Part shown: positions 23,907 to 34,142 of the stretch, piece by piece
Layout of the letters: each line of letters starts with the position of its first letter
How positions within the stretch are numbered: position 1 is the first letter of the stretch
NCBI GenBank assembly: GCA_024226235.1
Contig: JAAELW010000143.1
Span: 1 to 34,142 of the forward strand
Length of the DNA stretch: 34,142 nt
Origin: a bacterium
GTDB lineage: Bacteria; Myxococcota_A; UBA9160; UBA6930
Direction of reading: 5' to 3'
The notes under the pieces: generated by a model
The model's database searches: none
Told to the model about the DNA's origin: nothing
The model's input: only the letters and a program-made list of their open reading frames with translations
Position numbers and translations under genes: made by a program

Positions 23907-24856
23907 CAGAGTTGTCTGAGCGCCTCCACGAAGTAGTCGCGCGTGCGCTCGAGCCCCTCGGCGGGGCTGACCTCCGGCTCCCAGCCCAGCACCGTCCTGG
24001 CAACCGTGATGTCCGGCCGACGCACCTTGGGGTCATCGGGGGGAAGAGCGCGGTAGACGATCTTCGACGAGCTGCCCACCAGATCGATGATCTTTTGCGC
24101 GAGCCCCTGCATCGAGATCTCGGCCTCGCTACCGATATTCACCGGTGTCGGATAGTCGGAGCCGAGCAGCCGCCACAGGCCCTCGACCAGGTTGCTCACG
24201 TAGTTGATCGAGCGCGTCTGACTGCCATCCCCGTACACGGTGACATCCTCTCCCCGGATCGCCTGGGCAAAGAAATTGGGAATCGCTCGACCGTCGTCGA
24301 GCTGCATGCGCGGACCGAACGTGTTGAAGATGCGAACGATGCGTGTATCCACGCCATGATGGCGCTGGTAGGCCATGGTCATCGCCTCCGCGAAGCGTTT
24401 GGCCTCGTCGTAGACGCCGCGGATCCCGATAGGGTTCACATTGCCCCAGTAGGTCTCGGGCTGCGGGCTCACAGCGGGATCCCCATAGCATTCCGATGTA
24501 CTCGCCAGCAGGAAGCGGGCTCCCTTGGCCTTGGCCAGGCCCAGGGCCTTGTGGGTACCCAGGGATCCCACCTTCAGGATCTGGATCGGAAGGCGCTCGA
24601 AGTCCTTTGGACTGGCCGGCGAAGCGAAGTGCATGATGGCGTCGAGGGCACCATCGACGTGGAGGTAGTTCGTCACGTCGTAATGCTCGAACGAGAAGCG
24701 CGGATGTCCCAACAACTCAGAGATGTTCGCCATGCTTCCGGTCAAGAGGTTGTCGAAGACGATGACCTCACAACCCTCCTCGAGCAGACGCCGCGAAAGA
24801 TGAGAACCGATGAAGCCGGCACCTCCGGTGACCAGGACCCGTCCAAAATTCGTCAT
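23906..24856 (-). CDS. NAD-dependent epimerase/dehydratase family, UDP-glucuronate decarboxylase (UXS)-like
   Basis: [69 protein letters not shown]. Confidence 0.88.
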   Translation of the reverse strand: MTNFGRVLVTGGAGFIGSHLSRRLLEEGCEVIVFDNLLTGSMANISELLGHPRFSFEHYDVTNYLHVDGALDAIMHFASPASPKDFERLPIQILKVGSLGTHKALGLAKAKGARFLLASTSECYGDPAVSPQPETYWGNVNPIGIRGVYDEAKRFAEAMTMAYQRHHGVDTRIVRIFNTFGPRMQLDDGRAIPNFFAQAIRGEDVTVYGDGSQTRSINYVSNLVEGLWRLLGSDYPTPVNIGSEAEISMQGLAQKIIDLVGSSSKIVYRALPPDDPKVRRPDITVARTVLGWEPEVSPAEGLERTRDYFVEALRQL

Positions 24857-25752
24857 CGAGCCTTTCCTTTCCTGCGAGTGGCGGGAGCGTCCGGGCTGTC
24901 GAGATAGGCGGCCAGGGCCTCCCGCCAGGGCCGCATCGGCACACCGGCCGTTCGGGCTTTGCCGCAATCGAGCACTGAGTAACGGGGACGGGGCGCCGGC
25001 AGGGCCAGGGTCTCGGTGCCGATGCGATCGATCGGGACGCTACCGAAGCCGCGCAGGTCGAGAGCTTCTCGGGCCACGTCCCACCAGGTGGCCTCGTCGT
25101 CGTTGGCCACATGGAATATGCCGTGCCGATCCGCATCGACGAGGAAGAGAATCGCAGTCGCGAGGTCCTCCGCCCAGGTCGGACGGCCTCGCTGGTCATC
25201 CACCACCCGGAGAGATCCGCCTTCGGGAGCCACTCGCTCCGCCTGGCCGAGCACTGCAACCACGAAGTTCCGGCCCCGCCCGAACACCCAGCTGGTGCGC
25301 ACGATCAGCGCTTCCGGGTCCGCCGCCAGGACGAGCTTCTCGCCCTCCCACTTGGATTCGCCGTACATACTGCGCGGCGCCGGGCTCACGTCCTCCGCGA
25401 TCGGAGACACCGCCTCGCCATCGAACACGTAGTCGGTCGAGACGTGAACGAAACGGATCCCCAGACGCCTGCACAGGCGAGCGAGCCCTGCCGGTGCCAA
25501 TGCATTCACCCGCCTGGCCAGATCGGGCTCCTGCTCGCAGCGGTCCACATGCGTAAGAGCAGCGGCGTTGACCAGCACCGCAGGTGGTCCATCGGCCAAG
25601 CTCGCGAGTTCGGCCTCGACGGCGGCAGTATCCGTCACGTCGAGCTCCAGATCCCGACCGTGGAAGGCATCACCCCGAGCTTCGAGCTGCCCCCGTAGCG
25701 CGGATCCGAGCTGCCCTTCGGAACCGGTCACGAACCAACTGCCGATCGTCAT
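24853..25752 (-). CDS. rfbD: dTDP-4-dehydrorhamnose reductase-like (RmlD)
   Basis: [53 protein letters not shown]. Confidence 0.85.
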   Translation of the reverse strand: MTIGSWFVTGSEGQLGSALRGQLEARGDAFHGRDLELDVTDTAAVEAELASLADGPPAVLVNAAALTHVDRCEQEPDLARRVNALAPAGLARLCRRLGIRFVHVSTDYVFDGEAVSPIAEDVSPAPRSMYGESKWEGEKLVLAADPEALIVRTSWVFGRGRNFVVAVLGQAERVAPEGGSLRVVDDQRGRPTWAEDLATAILFLVDADRHGIFHVANDDEATWWDVAREALDLRGFGSVPIDRIGTETLALPAPRPRYSVLDCGKARTAGVPMRPWREALAAYLDSPDAPATRRKGKAR

Positions 25753-26357
25753 CGTGGATCTCGGGTCAACACCCATGTGGGCAGGCGGTGGTTCTTCTTC
25801 AAGCGCGCTGCCAACCGATCGGCCTCTGCGCGCTCGGCTACCGGTCCCACGCGAACCTTGAAGCGGGCCGAGCCACCCGTGTCCTCGACAACGTAGACCT
25901 CATAGCCCGCGACTCCGAGCTCCCGCGCCAGGCTGTCTGCCGCCTCGCGCTCGCCAAAGGCCCCAACCTGAATAGCGTGCCGGCCCGCGCGAGGGGACGG
26001 GGCCGCGACCTGAGGGCGAGCGGAGCGAATGGGCCGCTCGACGCCACTTCCGAGCGGCGCAGGCGATGCCTGAGTGTCCGCGGCCGATGCCTGCGCGTCC
26101 ATGGATGCAGGTTGCGCCCGCGTGCCCATGGATCCGGGCTCGGGCTGTGTATCTAGCGGCGGCTCACTGAGATCTTCCACTGGAACCGAGGTGGTTCGGC
26201 CGCTGAAGTGATCGATCACCAACTCCGGCTCGTCCCAGGCAGCCCCGGCAACCAGACCCACCCCGAAGCCCAGCACGATCAGTACGGCCGCCCCCCCCAA
26301 GGTGGCGAACCAGCCGGGCCCCTCGCGCTGCTTCCGCCGTCGCTCGCCTTCGCTCAC
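25749..26357 (-). CDS. SPOR-domain membrane protein
   Basis: N-terminal TM segment, Pro/Ala/Ser-rich linker, C-terminal AIQVGAFGEREAADSLARELGVAGYEVYVVE...FKVRVGPVAERAEADRLAARL; GTG start. Confidence 0.85.
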   Translation of the reverse strand: MSEGERRRKQREGPGWFATLGGAAVLIVLGFGVGLVAGAAWDEPELVIDHFSGRTTSVPVEDLSEPPLDTQPEPGSMGTRAQPASMDAQASAADTQASPAPLGSGVERPIRSARPQVAAPSPRAGRHAIQVGAFGEREAADSLARELGVAGYEVYVVEDTGGSARFKVRVGPVAERAEADRLAARLKKNHRLPTWVLTRDPR

Positions 26358-28108
26358 ATCCGCTCCGGGGCACTCATGCCGAGAAGTCCGAGCCCCCGCG
26401 CAAGCACGATGCGTACGCCTAGGGTGAGACCGAGCCGGGCAGCCGTCAGGCTGGCATCCTCGCTGAGAATGGCGTGACGGTTCTTGTCCTGCACGTAGGG
26501 GCTCCAGAGTCCTGCGACTTCACGAAGATAGTAGGCAACGTGATGGGGCGCGCGGGTCTCGGCCGCTCGAAGCGCAACCTCGGGAAACTCACCCAGCTTC
26601 TTGATCAGGTCGATCTCTTCCGGCAACGCGAGTCTGCTGGTGTCGACGTCGTCCGCGGTGGGCATGGCCACGCCGCGGGCCTGCGCCTGGCGCTCGATAC
26701 CATGGGTTCGGGCGTGCGCGTACTGAAGGTAGTAGGCCGGATTCTTGGTCCAGTCTTCTTCCTCGGCCAGATCGACATCGAAATCGAGATGGCTCTCGGG
26801 GCGGCGCTGGACCATGAACAACCGGAACACGTCCCTGCCCACGTCCGCAAGCAACTCATCCACCGTAATGAAGGTCGCCTTGCGGGTGGATTGCTTGACC
26901 TTCGTTCCCGCGCGCGAGAGCGTCACGAATTCATGAAAGACGAACTCGATCTGCTCCGAGTCGTGCCCCAATGCCTGGATCGCCGCCCGCACGAATGGGC
27001 CCTGGTCCTTATGATCGGCACCCTGGACATTGATGACCGTCTCGAAACCACGGCTGAACTTTTCCGTGTGGTAGGCGATATCGGGCAGGAGATAGGTGGG
27101 CTCGCCACTGCTCTTCACGAGCACCCGGTCACGGTCCAACCCAAGTTCGGAGAAGCGGAACCAGACGGCGCCCTCTTCTTCATAGACCTTCCCGGTCTCG
27201 CGCAATGCGCCGAGAGTTTCCTCGATCTTGCCATCGTCATAGAGACTGTTTTCGTTGAAGAAGACATCGAAATCGATGCCGATGGATTCGATGGTCTCGC
27301 GGATTTCGGCAAACAGCATCGCTTCCGCGGCTTCGCGGAAGCGACCCTCTCCGGGTTCATCCACCAGCGAGTCTCCCTCGGAATCGATCAGCTGCTGGGC
27401 GATGCCTCCGATGTACTCCCCCTGATAACCGTCGCGAGGGAACACCACCGGCAGGCCATCGATCTGCTCCGGCCAGGTCGCGTCTTCGTCCCCGAGCGCT
27501 TCCAGCCCGGGGGGCGCTGCGCGGCCGAGACGCTCGAGATACCGAGCGCGAACCGAGTCCCCGAGCACCCGCATCTGACGCCCACCGTTGTTGAAATAGT
27601 ACTCCCGCGTGACGCGGTAGCCCGCATTCTCGAGCATCCGAGCAATGCAATCTCCCAGGATCGCCTGCCGACCGTGGCCGATGCTCAACGGGCCGGTCGG
27701 ATTCGCGGAAACGAATTCGACTTGCACCTCGGCACCCTTGCCGGCATCACTCCTTCCGAAACGCGCACCTGCTCGAAGCAGATCGCCTAACTGCGCCTGC
27801 CAACGGTCTCCTGCCAGCCAGAAGTTCACGAACCCGGGGCCGGCAACCTCGGCCCGGGCCACCAGACCGCCGGCTCGACCCAGCTCTTCGATCAGGGCAT
27901 CCGCAATCTCACGAGGTGGCCGTTTCAGCCTCTTGGCCAGAACCATCGCTCCGTTGCAGGCATAGTCGCCATGCTCTTTCTGCCGGGGCGGATCCACAGC
28001 CACCGGCGGCACGGCGCCCTTGTCGCCTGCCGCAACCAACAGCCGGCCAAGGGCCAGCTGGATCTGCTCCGCCAATCGCTCCCGCATCGTCTCCTCGGCC
28101 GTAGCCAT
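26354..28108 (-). CDS. argS: Arginyl-tRNA synthetase
   Basis: VEFVSANPTGPLSIGHGRQAILGDCIARMLENAGYRVTREYYFNNGGRQ; MSKR-like KQSTRKAT region; C-terminal ArgRS anticodon-binding domain. Confidence 0.97.
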   Translation of the reverse strand: MATAEETMRERLAEQIQLALGRLLVAAGDKGAVPPVAVDPPRQKEHGDYACNGAMVLAKRLKRPPREIADALIEELGRAGGLVARAEVAGPGFVNFWLAGDRWQAQLGDLLRAGARFGRSDAGKGAEVQVEFVSANPTGPLSIGHGRQAILGDCIARMLENAGYRVTREYYFNNGGRQMRVLGDSVRARYLERLGRAAPPGLEALGDEDATWPEQIDGLPVVFPRDGYQGEYIGGIAQQLIDSEGDSLVDEPGEGRFREAAEAMLFAEIRETIESIGIDFDVFFNENSLYDDGKIEETLGALRETGKVYEEEGAVWFRFSELGLDRDRVLVKSSGEPTYLLPDIAYHTEKFSRGFETVINVQGADHKDQGPFVRAAIQALGHDSEQIEFVFHEFVTLSRAGTKVKQSTRKATFITVDELLADVGRDVFRLFMVQRRPESHLDFDVDLAEEEDWTKNPAYYLQYAHARTHGIERQAQARGVAMPTADDVDTSRLALPEEIDLIKKLGEFPEVALRAAETRAPHHVAYYLREVAGLWSPYVQDKNRHAILSEDASLTAARLGLTLGVRIVLARGLGLLGMSAPERM

Positions 28109-28135
28109 CCGGGCACCGGGCGCCCGCAGGCCGGC

Positions 28136-28447
28136 CTACGGCTGGCCCAGGACCGTTCCTTCAGCCCGGTCGCGCAAGATCACGACCGTGTCCCCGGACC
28201 TCGCGAGCCCAAGATCCTCGCGAATGGCGGCTTCGATGGCGAGGGGGTCTGCTTCGAGCCGGCCTGCCTCAGTTTCCAGCGCATCGATTCCTTGCTCCAG
28301 GCCCGCAATGCGGCCATGCGCGGCGGCCAGATCATCTCTCAGGCTCAGCCAACGACGAATCCCGGTCTCCGGATCCAGCCAAGCAAAGACCCAGGCGACG
28401 GCCAGGATCGCCGGCGCAAACCAGACCTGTCGCGTTCTCAGTCGCAC
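28136..28447 (-). CDS. FtsB/DivIC-like septum formation protein
   Basis: One TM segment followed by a coiled-coil LRDDLAAAHGRIAGLEQGIDALETEAGRLEADPLAIEAAIREDLGLARSGDTVV; likely GTG start at 28447 rather than TTG at 28480. Confidence 0.75.
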   Translation of the reverse strand: MRLRTRQVWFAPAILAVAWVFAWLDPETGIRRWLSLRDDLAAAHGRIAGLEQGIDALETEAGRLEADPLAIEAAIREDLGLARSGDTVVILRDRAEGTVLGQP

Positions 28448-28529
28448 CTCTCTTCCCCCGGAGGGAGGATACCTGTCCAATGCCCGGACGGAAGCCCCAA
28501 CAGCCAGGCATGCTGGAAGGCCCTCGGCG

Positions 28530-29063
28530 TTAGCCCTGGTCGAGCAACCGCTCGATCCGGCTCACATAGGCGGGCGAGTCCCACTCTCGAGGTCCGATGT
28601 AGCGTTCGACCAGGATGCCGTCGGGGCCGATCAGGAAGCTCTCGGGGTAGCGGTAGCTCTGGTACTCGAGAGCGACGGCCTTCTCCACGTCCATCAGGAT
28701 GGGAAAGGTCAGGCCGTGCAGATCACGGAACGGGAGAACGGGCTCATCGCTTTCATCGACCGAAATGGCCAACAGCTCGAAGCCCCGCGATTGGAGTGCC
28801 TGATAGAGGCGCTCCATGGCGGGCATTTCGTCCTCGCAGGGTTTGCACCAGGTCGCCCAGAAGTTCACGAGCACGACCCGGCCTCGCAGACTCTCGAGTT
28901 CGACGGCTCTTCCATCGAGATCGGATAGCGCGAAGGTCGGAGCCAGCAGACCTGGCTCGATCGGGGCCTCGAACCGCGCCTCCGAGAGCAGCCAGCCGAT
29001 TCCGACCGCAATGCCCAGGCCGACGAGCAGTGCCCCTGCGCGGCTTCTCACCTCGCCACTCAT
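28530..29063 (-). CDS. TlpA/ResA-like membrane-anchored thioredoxin-fold protein
   Basis: N-terminal TM; VVLVNFWATWCKPCEDEMPAMERLYQAL with CKPC; YPESFLIGPDG. Confidence 0.9.
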   Translation of the reverse strand: MSGEVRSRAGALLVGLGIAVGIGWLLSEARFEAPIEPGLLAPTFALSDLDGRAVELESLRGRVVLVNFWATWCKPCEDEMPAMERLYQALQSRGFELLAISVDESDEPVLPFRDLHGLTFPILMDVEKAVALEYQSYRYPESFLIGPDGILVERYIGPREWDSPAYVSRIERLLDQG

Positions 29064-29102
29064 TCAGGAAGCGCGCTCAATGGGTACTGCCACGGCTATC
29101 GC

Positions 29103-29468
29103 TCAACTGCTGCTGCGGTCGACCAGCTCCACGAGCGACATCGGCGCGGCATCTCCGACCCGCTGACGAACCTTCAGTACGCGGGTATAGCCGCCGGGCC
29201 GGGCCTTGTAGCGATCCGCCAACTCGTCGAACACCTTCGCGGTGATCTTCTTGTCACGAATCACCGACAGAGCCTGGCGACGAGCATGCAGATCGCCCCG
29301 CTTGCCCAGGGTGATCATCCGATCGGCGATGCGCCGGAGCTCCTTGGCCTTGGTATCCGTCGTCTCCACGACCTCGTGGTCGAGAAGCGATGTCACCATG
29401 TTGCGCAGGAGCGCCTTCCGGTGGGCGCTGGTGCGCCCGAGCTTTCCATGACGTTTGCGATGCCGCAT
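29103..29468 (-). CDS. rplQ: 50S ribosomal protein L17
   Basis: [46 protein letters not shown]. Confidence 0.99.
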   Translation of the reverse strand: MRHRKRHGKLGRTSAHRKALLRNMVTSLLDHEVVETTDTKAKELRRIADRMITLGKRGDLHARRQALSVIRDKKITAKVFDELADRYKARPGGYTRVLKVRQRVGDAAPMSLVELVDRSSS

Positions 29469-29471
29469 CGG

Positions 29472-30500
29472 TTAGGCCTCTCGATCTCGCGACCGCTGAT
29501 CCAGCTCCTTGCGGGAGGGGAAGTTCTCGAGAATGATGCCCCCAAGCTCGAGGCTCATGGTGGCAAGAACCTCCTTGATCTCGTTCAGGGACTTCCGGCC
29601 GAAGTTCTTCGTCTTCAGCATCTCGCCTTCGGTGCGCTGCACCAGCTCACCGATGTAGCGGATGTTGGCGTTCTGGAGACAATTCGCCGAGCGAACCGAA
29701 AGCTCGAGCTCGTCCACCGACCGGAACAGATTCGGATTCAGCGGCTCGGGCTCGTCTACCGTGGAAACGGTCGCTTCCTCGGGCTCCTCGAAGTTGATGA
29801 AGATCGCCAACTGGTCCTTCAAGATCTTTGCGCCGTAGGCCACTGCATCAGCGGGCTCGAGTGAGCCGTCGGTCCAGACCTCCAGGTTCAGGCGGTCGAA
29901 ATCCGTTTCGCGACCGACCCGGGCAGGAGTGACCGAGTAGTTCACCTTTCGAACCGGCGAGAAGATCGAATCGATCGGTATCGTCCCGATCGGCATATCC
30001 TCCTGCTTGTTCCTCTCGGCTCGTCGGTAGCCCTTGCCGAGCTCCACCGTGCACTCCATTTCGAGATCGGCTTCACCGGTAAGCGTGCAGATCTTCTGAT
30101 CCGGATTCATGATCTCGACGGTCTGGTCGACCGACTCCAGCTCTCCCGCGAGCAGCACGCCTGCACCACTCTTGCGGATCCGCAGGGTCTTGGTCCCATC
30201 CGCGTGCATCCGCAGCCGGACCTCCTTCAGGTTCAGGATGATGTCCGTCACGTCTTCGGCAACGCCCGGAATCGTCGAGAACTCGTGGAGGACATCCGTG
30301 ATCCGTACGGAGGTGATGGCCGCACCCTGGAGCGAAGACAGCATGACGCGACGCAACGAATTGCCGAGCGTCTGTCCGAAGCCTCGTTCGAGGGGCTCAC
30401 ATGAGAAGCGGTTGTAGGTCAACTCGCCGGCGTCGCCCGTATCGAGCCGCCGCGGCCGAATGAGCTGACGCCAGTTCCGTGAAATGAGTTCCTGCTGCAT
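29472..30500 (-). CDS. rpoA: RNA polymerase alpha subunit
   Basis: [30 protein letters not shown]-terminal [49 protein letters not shown]. Confidence 0.99.
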   Translation of the reverse strand: MQQELISRNWRQLIRPRRLDTGDAGELTYNRFSCEPLERGFGQTLGNSLRRVMLSSLQGAAITSVRITDVLHEFSTIPGVAEDVTDIILNLKEVRLRMHADGTKTLRIRKSGAGVLLAGELESVDQTVEIMNPDQKICTLTGEADLEMECTVELGKGYRRAERNKQEDMPIGTIPIDSIFSPVRKVNYSVTPARVGRETDFDRLNLEVWTDGSLEPADAVAYGAKILKDQLAIFINFEEPEEATVSTVDEPEPLNPNLFRSVDELELSVRSANCLQNANIRYIGELVQRTEGEMLKTKNFGRKSLNEIKEVLATMSLELGGIILENFPSRKELDQRSRDREA

Positions 30501-30517
30501 TGGGTTCCCCCTTCGCG

Positions 30518-31147
30518 CTAGTAGCGAGAGTAGAGCTCGACGATCAGCTGTTCTTCGATCGGAAGCGTGATGTCCTCACGCTGCGGAAGTGCTGTGACCG
30601 TACCTGTGAATTGTTCTTTCTCGATTTCGAGCCACCCGGGAACCGCACGGCTCTCGAGGGTCTCGAGGGCGCCGACGACCCGGGCGACCTCATGGGATTT
30701 CTCCCGAAGGACGATCTTCATCCCCGGCCTCACCAGGAAGGAAGGCGTCATCGTCTTCCGCCCGTTCACCTGGAAGTGGCCGTGCTTGACGAGCTGGCGG
30801 GCTTCCGCCCGTGACGTGGCGAAGCCCATGCGGAAGACCACGTTGTCCAGGCGGCGCTCCAGCAGCCCGAGCAGATTGTCGCCCGCCCTGCCCTTCATCT
30901 GGGTTGCCTTGTGAACGGTTGCCGCGAACTGCTTCTCGAGCAATCCGTACATCCGCTTCACCTTCTGCTTCTCGCGAAGCTGGACACCATAATCCGAGAA
31001 ACGCGGCCGACCCTGGCCGTGCTGACCGGGCGGATAGGCGCGCCGATCCACGGAACAACGCTCGCTATAGCAGCGATCGCCCTTCAAGAAGAGCTTCGTC
31101 CCCTCGCGGCGACACTGCCTGCACACTGAACCTCGATACCTTGCCAT
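30518..31147 (-). CDS. rpsD: 30S ribosomal protein S4 (zinc-motif type)
   Basis: [46 protein letters not shown]4 domain [30 protein letters not shown]. Confidence 0.98.
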   Translation of the reverse strand: MARYRGSVCRQCRREGTKLFLKGDRCYSERCSVDRRAYPPGQHGQGRPRFSDYGVQLREKQKVKRMYGLLEKQFAATVHKATQMKGRAGDNLLGLLERRLDNVVFRMGFATSRAEARQLVKHGHFQVNGRKTMTPSFLVRPGMKIVLREKSHEVARVVGALETLESRAVPGWLEIEKEQFTGTVTALPQREDITLPIEEQLIVELYSRY

Positions 31148-31155
31148 GGCGTCTC

Positions 31156-31536
31156 CTAGACCCTTCGCCGCTTGGGCGGCCGGCAACCATTGTGGGGAAC
31201 CGGAGTGACGTCGCGAATCATGCTGACGCGAATTCCGGCAGCCTGAAGGGCCCGAAGCGCGGACTCCCGGCCCGCACCGGGCCCCTTCACATATACCGAA
31301 AGGGTACGGACCCCATGCTCCATGGCACGCTTGGCACAATCCTCGGCAGCCACCTGGGCCGCAAAGGGTGTCGACTTCCGCGACCCCTTGTAGTGCTGCC
31401 CTGCGCTTCCCCACGCCAGGGTCCCACCACTCGGATCGGTGATCGTAATGATCGTGTTGTTGAACGTCGACTGGATATGAGCCACACCCGTCGCGATGTT
31501 CTTCTTGACCTTCTTCTTCGAGCCCTTCTTCACCAT
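31156..31536 (-). CDS. rpsK: 30S ribosomal protein S11
   Basis: [45 protein letters not shown] at 31536. Confidence 0.98.
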   Translation of the reverse strand: MVKKGSKKKVKKNIATGVAHIQSTFNNTIITITDPSGGTLAWGSAGQHYKGSRKSTPFAAQVAAEDCAKRAMEHGVRTLSVYVKGPGAGRESALRALQAAGIRVSMIRDVTPVPHNGCRPPKRRRV

Positions 31537-31540
31537 GATC

Positions 31541-31924
31541 CTACTTCTTGGTCGGGGTCTTCTTCTTCCCCGCCACTGTCTTGCGCGGGCCCTTGCGGGT
31601 ACGCGCGTTGGTATGGGTCCTCTGGCCACGCACGGGAAGCCCCCGGCGATGGCGCAAGCCTCGGTAGCAGCCGATATCCATCAGCAGCTTGATGTTCTGG
31701 GAGACCTCCCGTCGGAGATCGCCCTCTACCTGGTAGTCCCGCTCGATGATCTCGCGAAGTTTGATCACCTCGCCTTCACCGAGATGATCGGTCTTCGTAC
31801 TCGTATTCACCTCGGCCTTCTCGCAGATATCTGCTGCCAGACTACGGCCGATGCCGAAGATGTAGGTGAGTGAGATACCAATCTGCTTGTTGCGCGGAAG
31901 GTCCACGCCTGCGATTCGTGCCAT
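31541..31924 (-). CDS. rpsM: 30S ribosomal protein S13
   Basis: [59 protein letters not shown]. Confidence 0.99.
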   Translation of the reverse strand: MARIAGVDLPRNKQIGISLTYIFGIGRSLAADICEKAEVNTSTKTDHLGEGEVIKLREIIERDYQVEGDLRREVSQNIKLLMDIGCYRGLRHRRGLPVRGQRTHTNARTRKGPRKTVAGKKKTPTKK

Positions 31925-31927
31925 GCC

Positions 31928-32041
31928 CTACCCCTGTCGCTGCTTGTGCTTCGGATTGTCACAAATGACTCGGACGACGCCGCGTCTCCGGATGATCCGG
32001 CACTTCTCACACATCTTCTTGACAGATGCCCGAACTTTCAC
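31928..32041 (-). CDS. rpmJ: 50S ribosomal protein L36 (CXXC type)
   Basis: GTG-initiated 37-codon ORF: (M)[36 protein letters not shown]; missing from the ORF track because of its length. Confidence 0.97.
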   Translation of the reverse strand: MKVRASVKKMCEKCRIIRRRGVVRVICDNPKHKQRQG

Positions 32042-32049
32042 ATCGGCTC

Positions 32050-32619
32050 CTATCCAAGGGCAGCAGTGATTCTCACTGCCACCTCGTCGACTTCACCGAG
32101 ACCATCCACCAGCGCGAGAATGCTCTTCGCACGATAGTGGTCGATCAACGGTTCGGTTTTCTCTTCGTATACGGCCATTCGTGTCCGAATGGCTTTCTCG
32201 TTGTCGTCGGCACGTCCCTCGATCTCAGCCCGCTTGAGGAGCCGAGCCACCAGTTCCTCCGGATCGACCGTCAGCGCAATGCAACATTCGAGCTTGCAAC
32301 CCAGCTTGGGAAGCAGCCCATCCAAGGCCTCGGCCTGGGCTCGCGTCCGCGGAAAGCCATCGAGGATGAACCCGTCTGTCGCATCCGACTGACCGAGTCG
32401 CTCCTCCGCCACACCGATCACGACATGGTCGGGCACGAGTTCGCCAGCGTCCATATGCGCCTGCGCCGTCTTCCCGATCTCGGAGCCCGCGGCCACGGCC
32501 GCACGCAACATGTCTCCAGTCGAAATCTGGGGAATCCCGAGCTGGTTCGCCAGTCGTATGGCCTGGGTCCCTTTCCCGGCACCCGGCGGGCCGAGCAGCA
32601 GCAAGCGGCGCGCCGTCAT
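32050..32619 (-). CDS. adk: Adenylate kinase (short form)
   Basis: [57 protein letters not shown]; 189 aa. Confidence 0.96.
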   Translation of the reverse strand: MTARRLLLLGPPGAGKGTQAIRLANQLGIPQISTGDMLRAAVAAGSEIGKTAQAHMDAGELVPDHVVIGVAEERLGQSDATDGFILDGFPRTRAQAEALDGLLPKLGCKLECCIALTVDPEELVARLLKRAEIEGRADDNEKAIRTRMAVYEEKTEPLIDHYRAKSILALVDGLGEVDEVAVRITAALG

Positions 32620-33932
32620 TGCCCGAGCCTCCCGCGCATGCGCGCCCCCTGAACGAAGCCCTCGTACTGACGCGAGACCAGATGGGCCTCGATCTGGGCC
32701 ATCAGGTCCATGCTCACACCGACCACGATCAAGAGCGCGGTTCCGCCGAAGTAGAACGGCACCCGCGCCCAGATCGAGAGCAGCACCGGCACCAGGCAGA
32801 TGCCTGCGACATAGAGAGCACCGACCAGCGTAATGCGTCCGAGGACGCGATCGATGAACTCGGCCGTCTTCTTGCCTGGCCGGACTCCGGGGATGGACCC
32901 GCCCGAGCGTTTCAGGTTGTCGGCCACATCTTCCGGATTGATGATGATGGCCGTATAGAAGAAGGCAAAGAAGACGATCAGCCCGACGTAGAGCGCGTTG
33001 TACCAGAAGCCACCGAAGTTCAGGTAGTCCTGGAAGAAGCGGTTGATGGCGGAGCCACTGTCCGTGAACTGCGTGATCGTCGTCGGAAAGATCAACAGCG
33101 AGGACGCAAAAATCGGCGGGATCACATTGGCCGTATTCACCCGGAGCGGGAAGTAGCTCATGCCTCCCTGGGTCATCTTCCGCCCAACGACCCGCCTTGC
33201 GTACTGAACCGGAATCCGTCGCTGGCCGCGTTCGACGAAAACGACGAAACCGGTGAGCACGATGACGAAACCAATCAGCAGGATGACCTGCAGCAGTGAA
33301 AACTCGTCGGTCTGAACGAGCTGCCAGAGCTGGGCCAGGCCTCCGGGGATTCCGACGATGATTCCCGAAAAGATCACCAGGGAGATGCCGTTGCCGATGC
33401 CCCGCTCCGTGATCTGCTCACCAAGCCACATGATGAAGGCGGTCCCTGTGGTGAGAGTGATCATCGCCATCAATTTGAATTGCAGGCCGGGTTCGAGAAC
33501 GGCTCCCGAACCGAACTGGCCACTCTCGAGCGCGGATGCGATCAGCAGGCTCTGGAAGATCGAGAGGACGACCGTGCCGTACCGCGTGTACTGGCTGATC
33601 TTCCGATTTCCGCTCTCCCCCTCCTTCTTGAGGGCCTCGAGCGACGGAATCACCACGGTCAGGAGCTGCATGATGATCGATGCGCTGATGTAGGGCATGA
33701 TGCCGAGCGCAAAGATCGAGAGCTGCTCGAGCGCACCCCCAGAGAAGACGTTGAACAGGGCGAAGGCCGTCCCCGACACCTGGGTATCGAAGAACTGCTT
33801 GATCACCTCCGGGTTGATTCCCGGCGTCGCGATCTTCGCTCCCACCCGGTACACCGCGAGCATGCCGAGCGTGAACAGGATCCGGTTCCGAAGTTCCGTG
33901 ATCCGTCCGATGTTCTGAATGCCTCCGATCAA
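32616..33932 (-). CDS. secY: Protein translocase subunit SecY
   Basis: LGIMPYISASIIMQLL; GQRRIPVQYARRVVGRKM; NTANVIPPIFASSLL. Confidence 0.98.
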   Translation of the reverse strand: MIGGIQNIGRITELRNRILFTLGMLAVYRVGAKIATPGINPEVIKQFFDTQVSGTAFALFNVFSGGALEQLSIFALGIMPYISASIIMQLLTVVIPSLEALKKEGESGNRKISQYTRYGTVVLSIFQSLLIASALESGQFGSGAVLEPGLQFKLMAMITLTTGTAFIMWLGEQITERGIGNGISLVIFSGIIVGIPGGLAQLWQLVQTDEFSLLQVILLIGFVIVLTGFVVFVERGQRRIPVQYARRVVGRKMTQGGMSYFPLRVNTANVIPPIFASSLLIFPTTITQFTDSGSAINRFFQDYLNFGGFWYNALYVGLIVFFAFFYTAIIINPEDVADNLKRSGGSIPGVRPGKKTAEFIDRVLGRITLVGALYVAGICLVPVLLSIWARVPFYFGGTALLIVVGVSMDLMAQIEAHLVSRQYEGFVQGARMRGRLGQ

Positions 33933-34141
33933 CCGACGATCTCCACACTTCCACCCGCGGCTTCGACCTTCTCTCGGGCCGAGGCACTGGCCCGCTGGAC
34001 CTTGATCGTGATCTTGGAGGGCGCATCGCCCTCACCGAGGAGCTTCACCGGTGCCTTGCCCGAGGCGAGCCCCTTGCGCACCAGCAGTTCCACATCCACG
34101 GTGGCTCCATCGCCCAGCTCCGCGAGGTCGCGAAGGTTCAC
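33929..34141 (-). CDS. rplO: 50S ribosomal protein L15, C-terminal part (truncated by window edge)
   Basis: LVRKGLASGKAPVKLLGEGDAPSKITIKVQRASASAREKVEAAGGSVEIV, immediately upstream of secY as in the conserved spc operon. Confidence 0.93.
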   Translation of the reverse strand: MNLRDLAELGDGATVDVELLVRKGLASGKAPVKLLGEGDAPSKITIKVQRASASAREKVEAAGGSVEIVG

Positions 34142-34142
34142 G

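Overview
High-GC bacterial chromosomal segment, nearly all on the minus strand, made of tightly packed and often overlapping housekeeping genes. Reading along the minus strand from the right end: rplO (partial), secY, adk, rpmJ, rpsM, rpsK, rpsD, rpoA, rplQ, a TlpA-like thioredoxin, an FtsB/DivIC-like protein, argS, a SPOR-domain protein, an RmlD-like reductase, a UXS-like NAD-dependent epimerase/decarboxylase, lepA, lepB; then the pyrimidine cluster pyrR-pyrB-pyrC-carA-carB followed by recG and a membrane-anchored glutaredoxin-like protein; then a short leuA-like gene. A single plus-strand gene (ThDP-dependent enzyme, acetolactate synthase-like) follows, then minus-strand hppA, an APC amino-acid permease, an AlaC-like aminotransferase, hom, thrC and the first codons of riboflavin synthase. 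No mobile element, CRISPR array, rRNA or defence system was found. The strongest non-ORF signals are two regulatory leaders. (1) Upstream of leuA: a sigma70-like promoter, a 23-aa Leu-rich leader peptide, mutually exclusive antiterminator/terminator pairings and a U-rich tract, i.e. a leu-type transcription attenuator. (2) Upstream of pyrR: a bulged stem-loop carrying UCCGGUGAGG, matching the PyrR-binding consensus, whose lower stem contains the pyrR Shine-Dalgarno. All assignments come from reading the sequence and motif recall; no database search or folding program was run.
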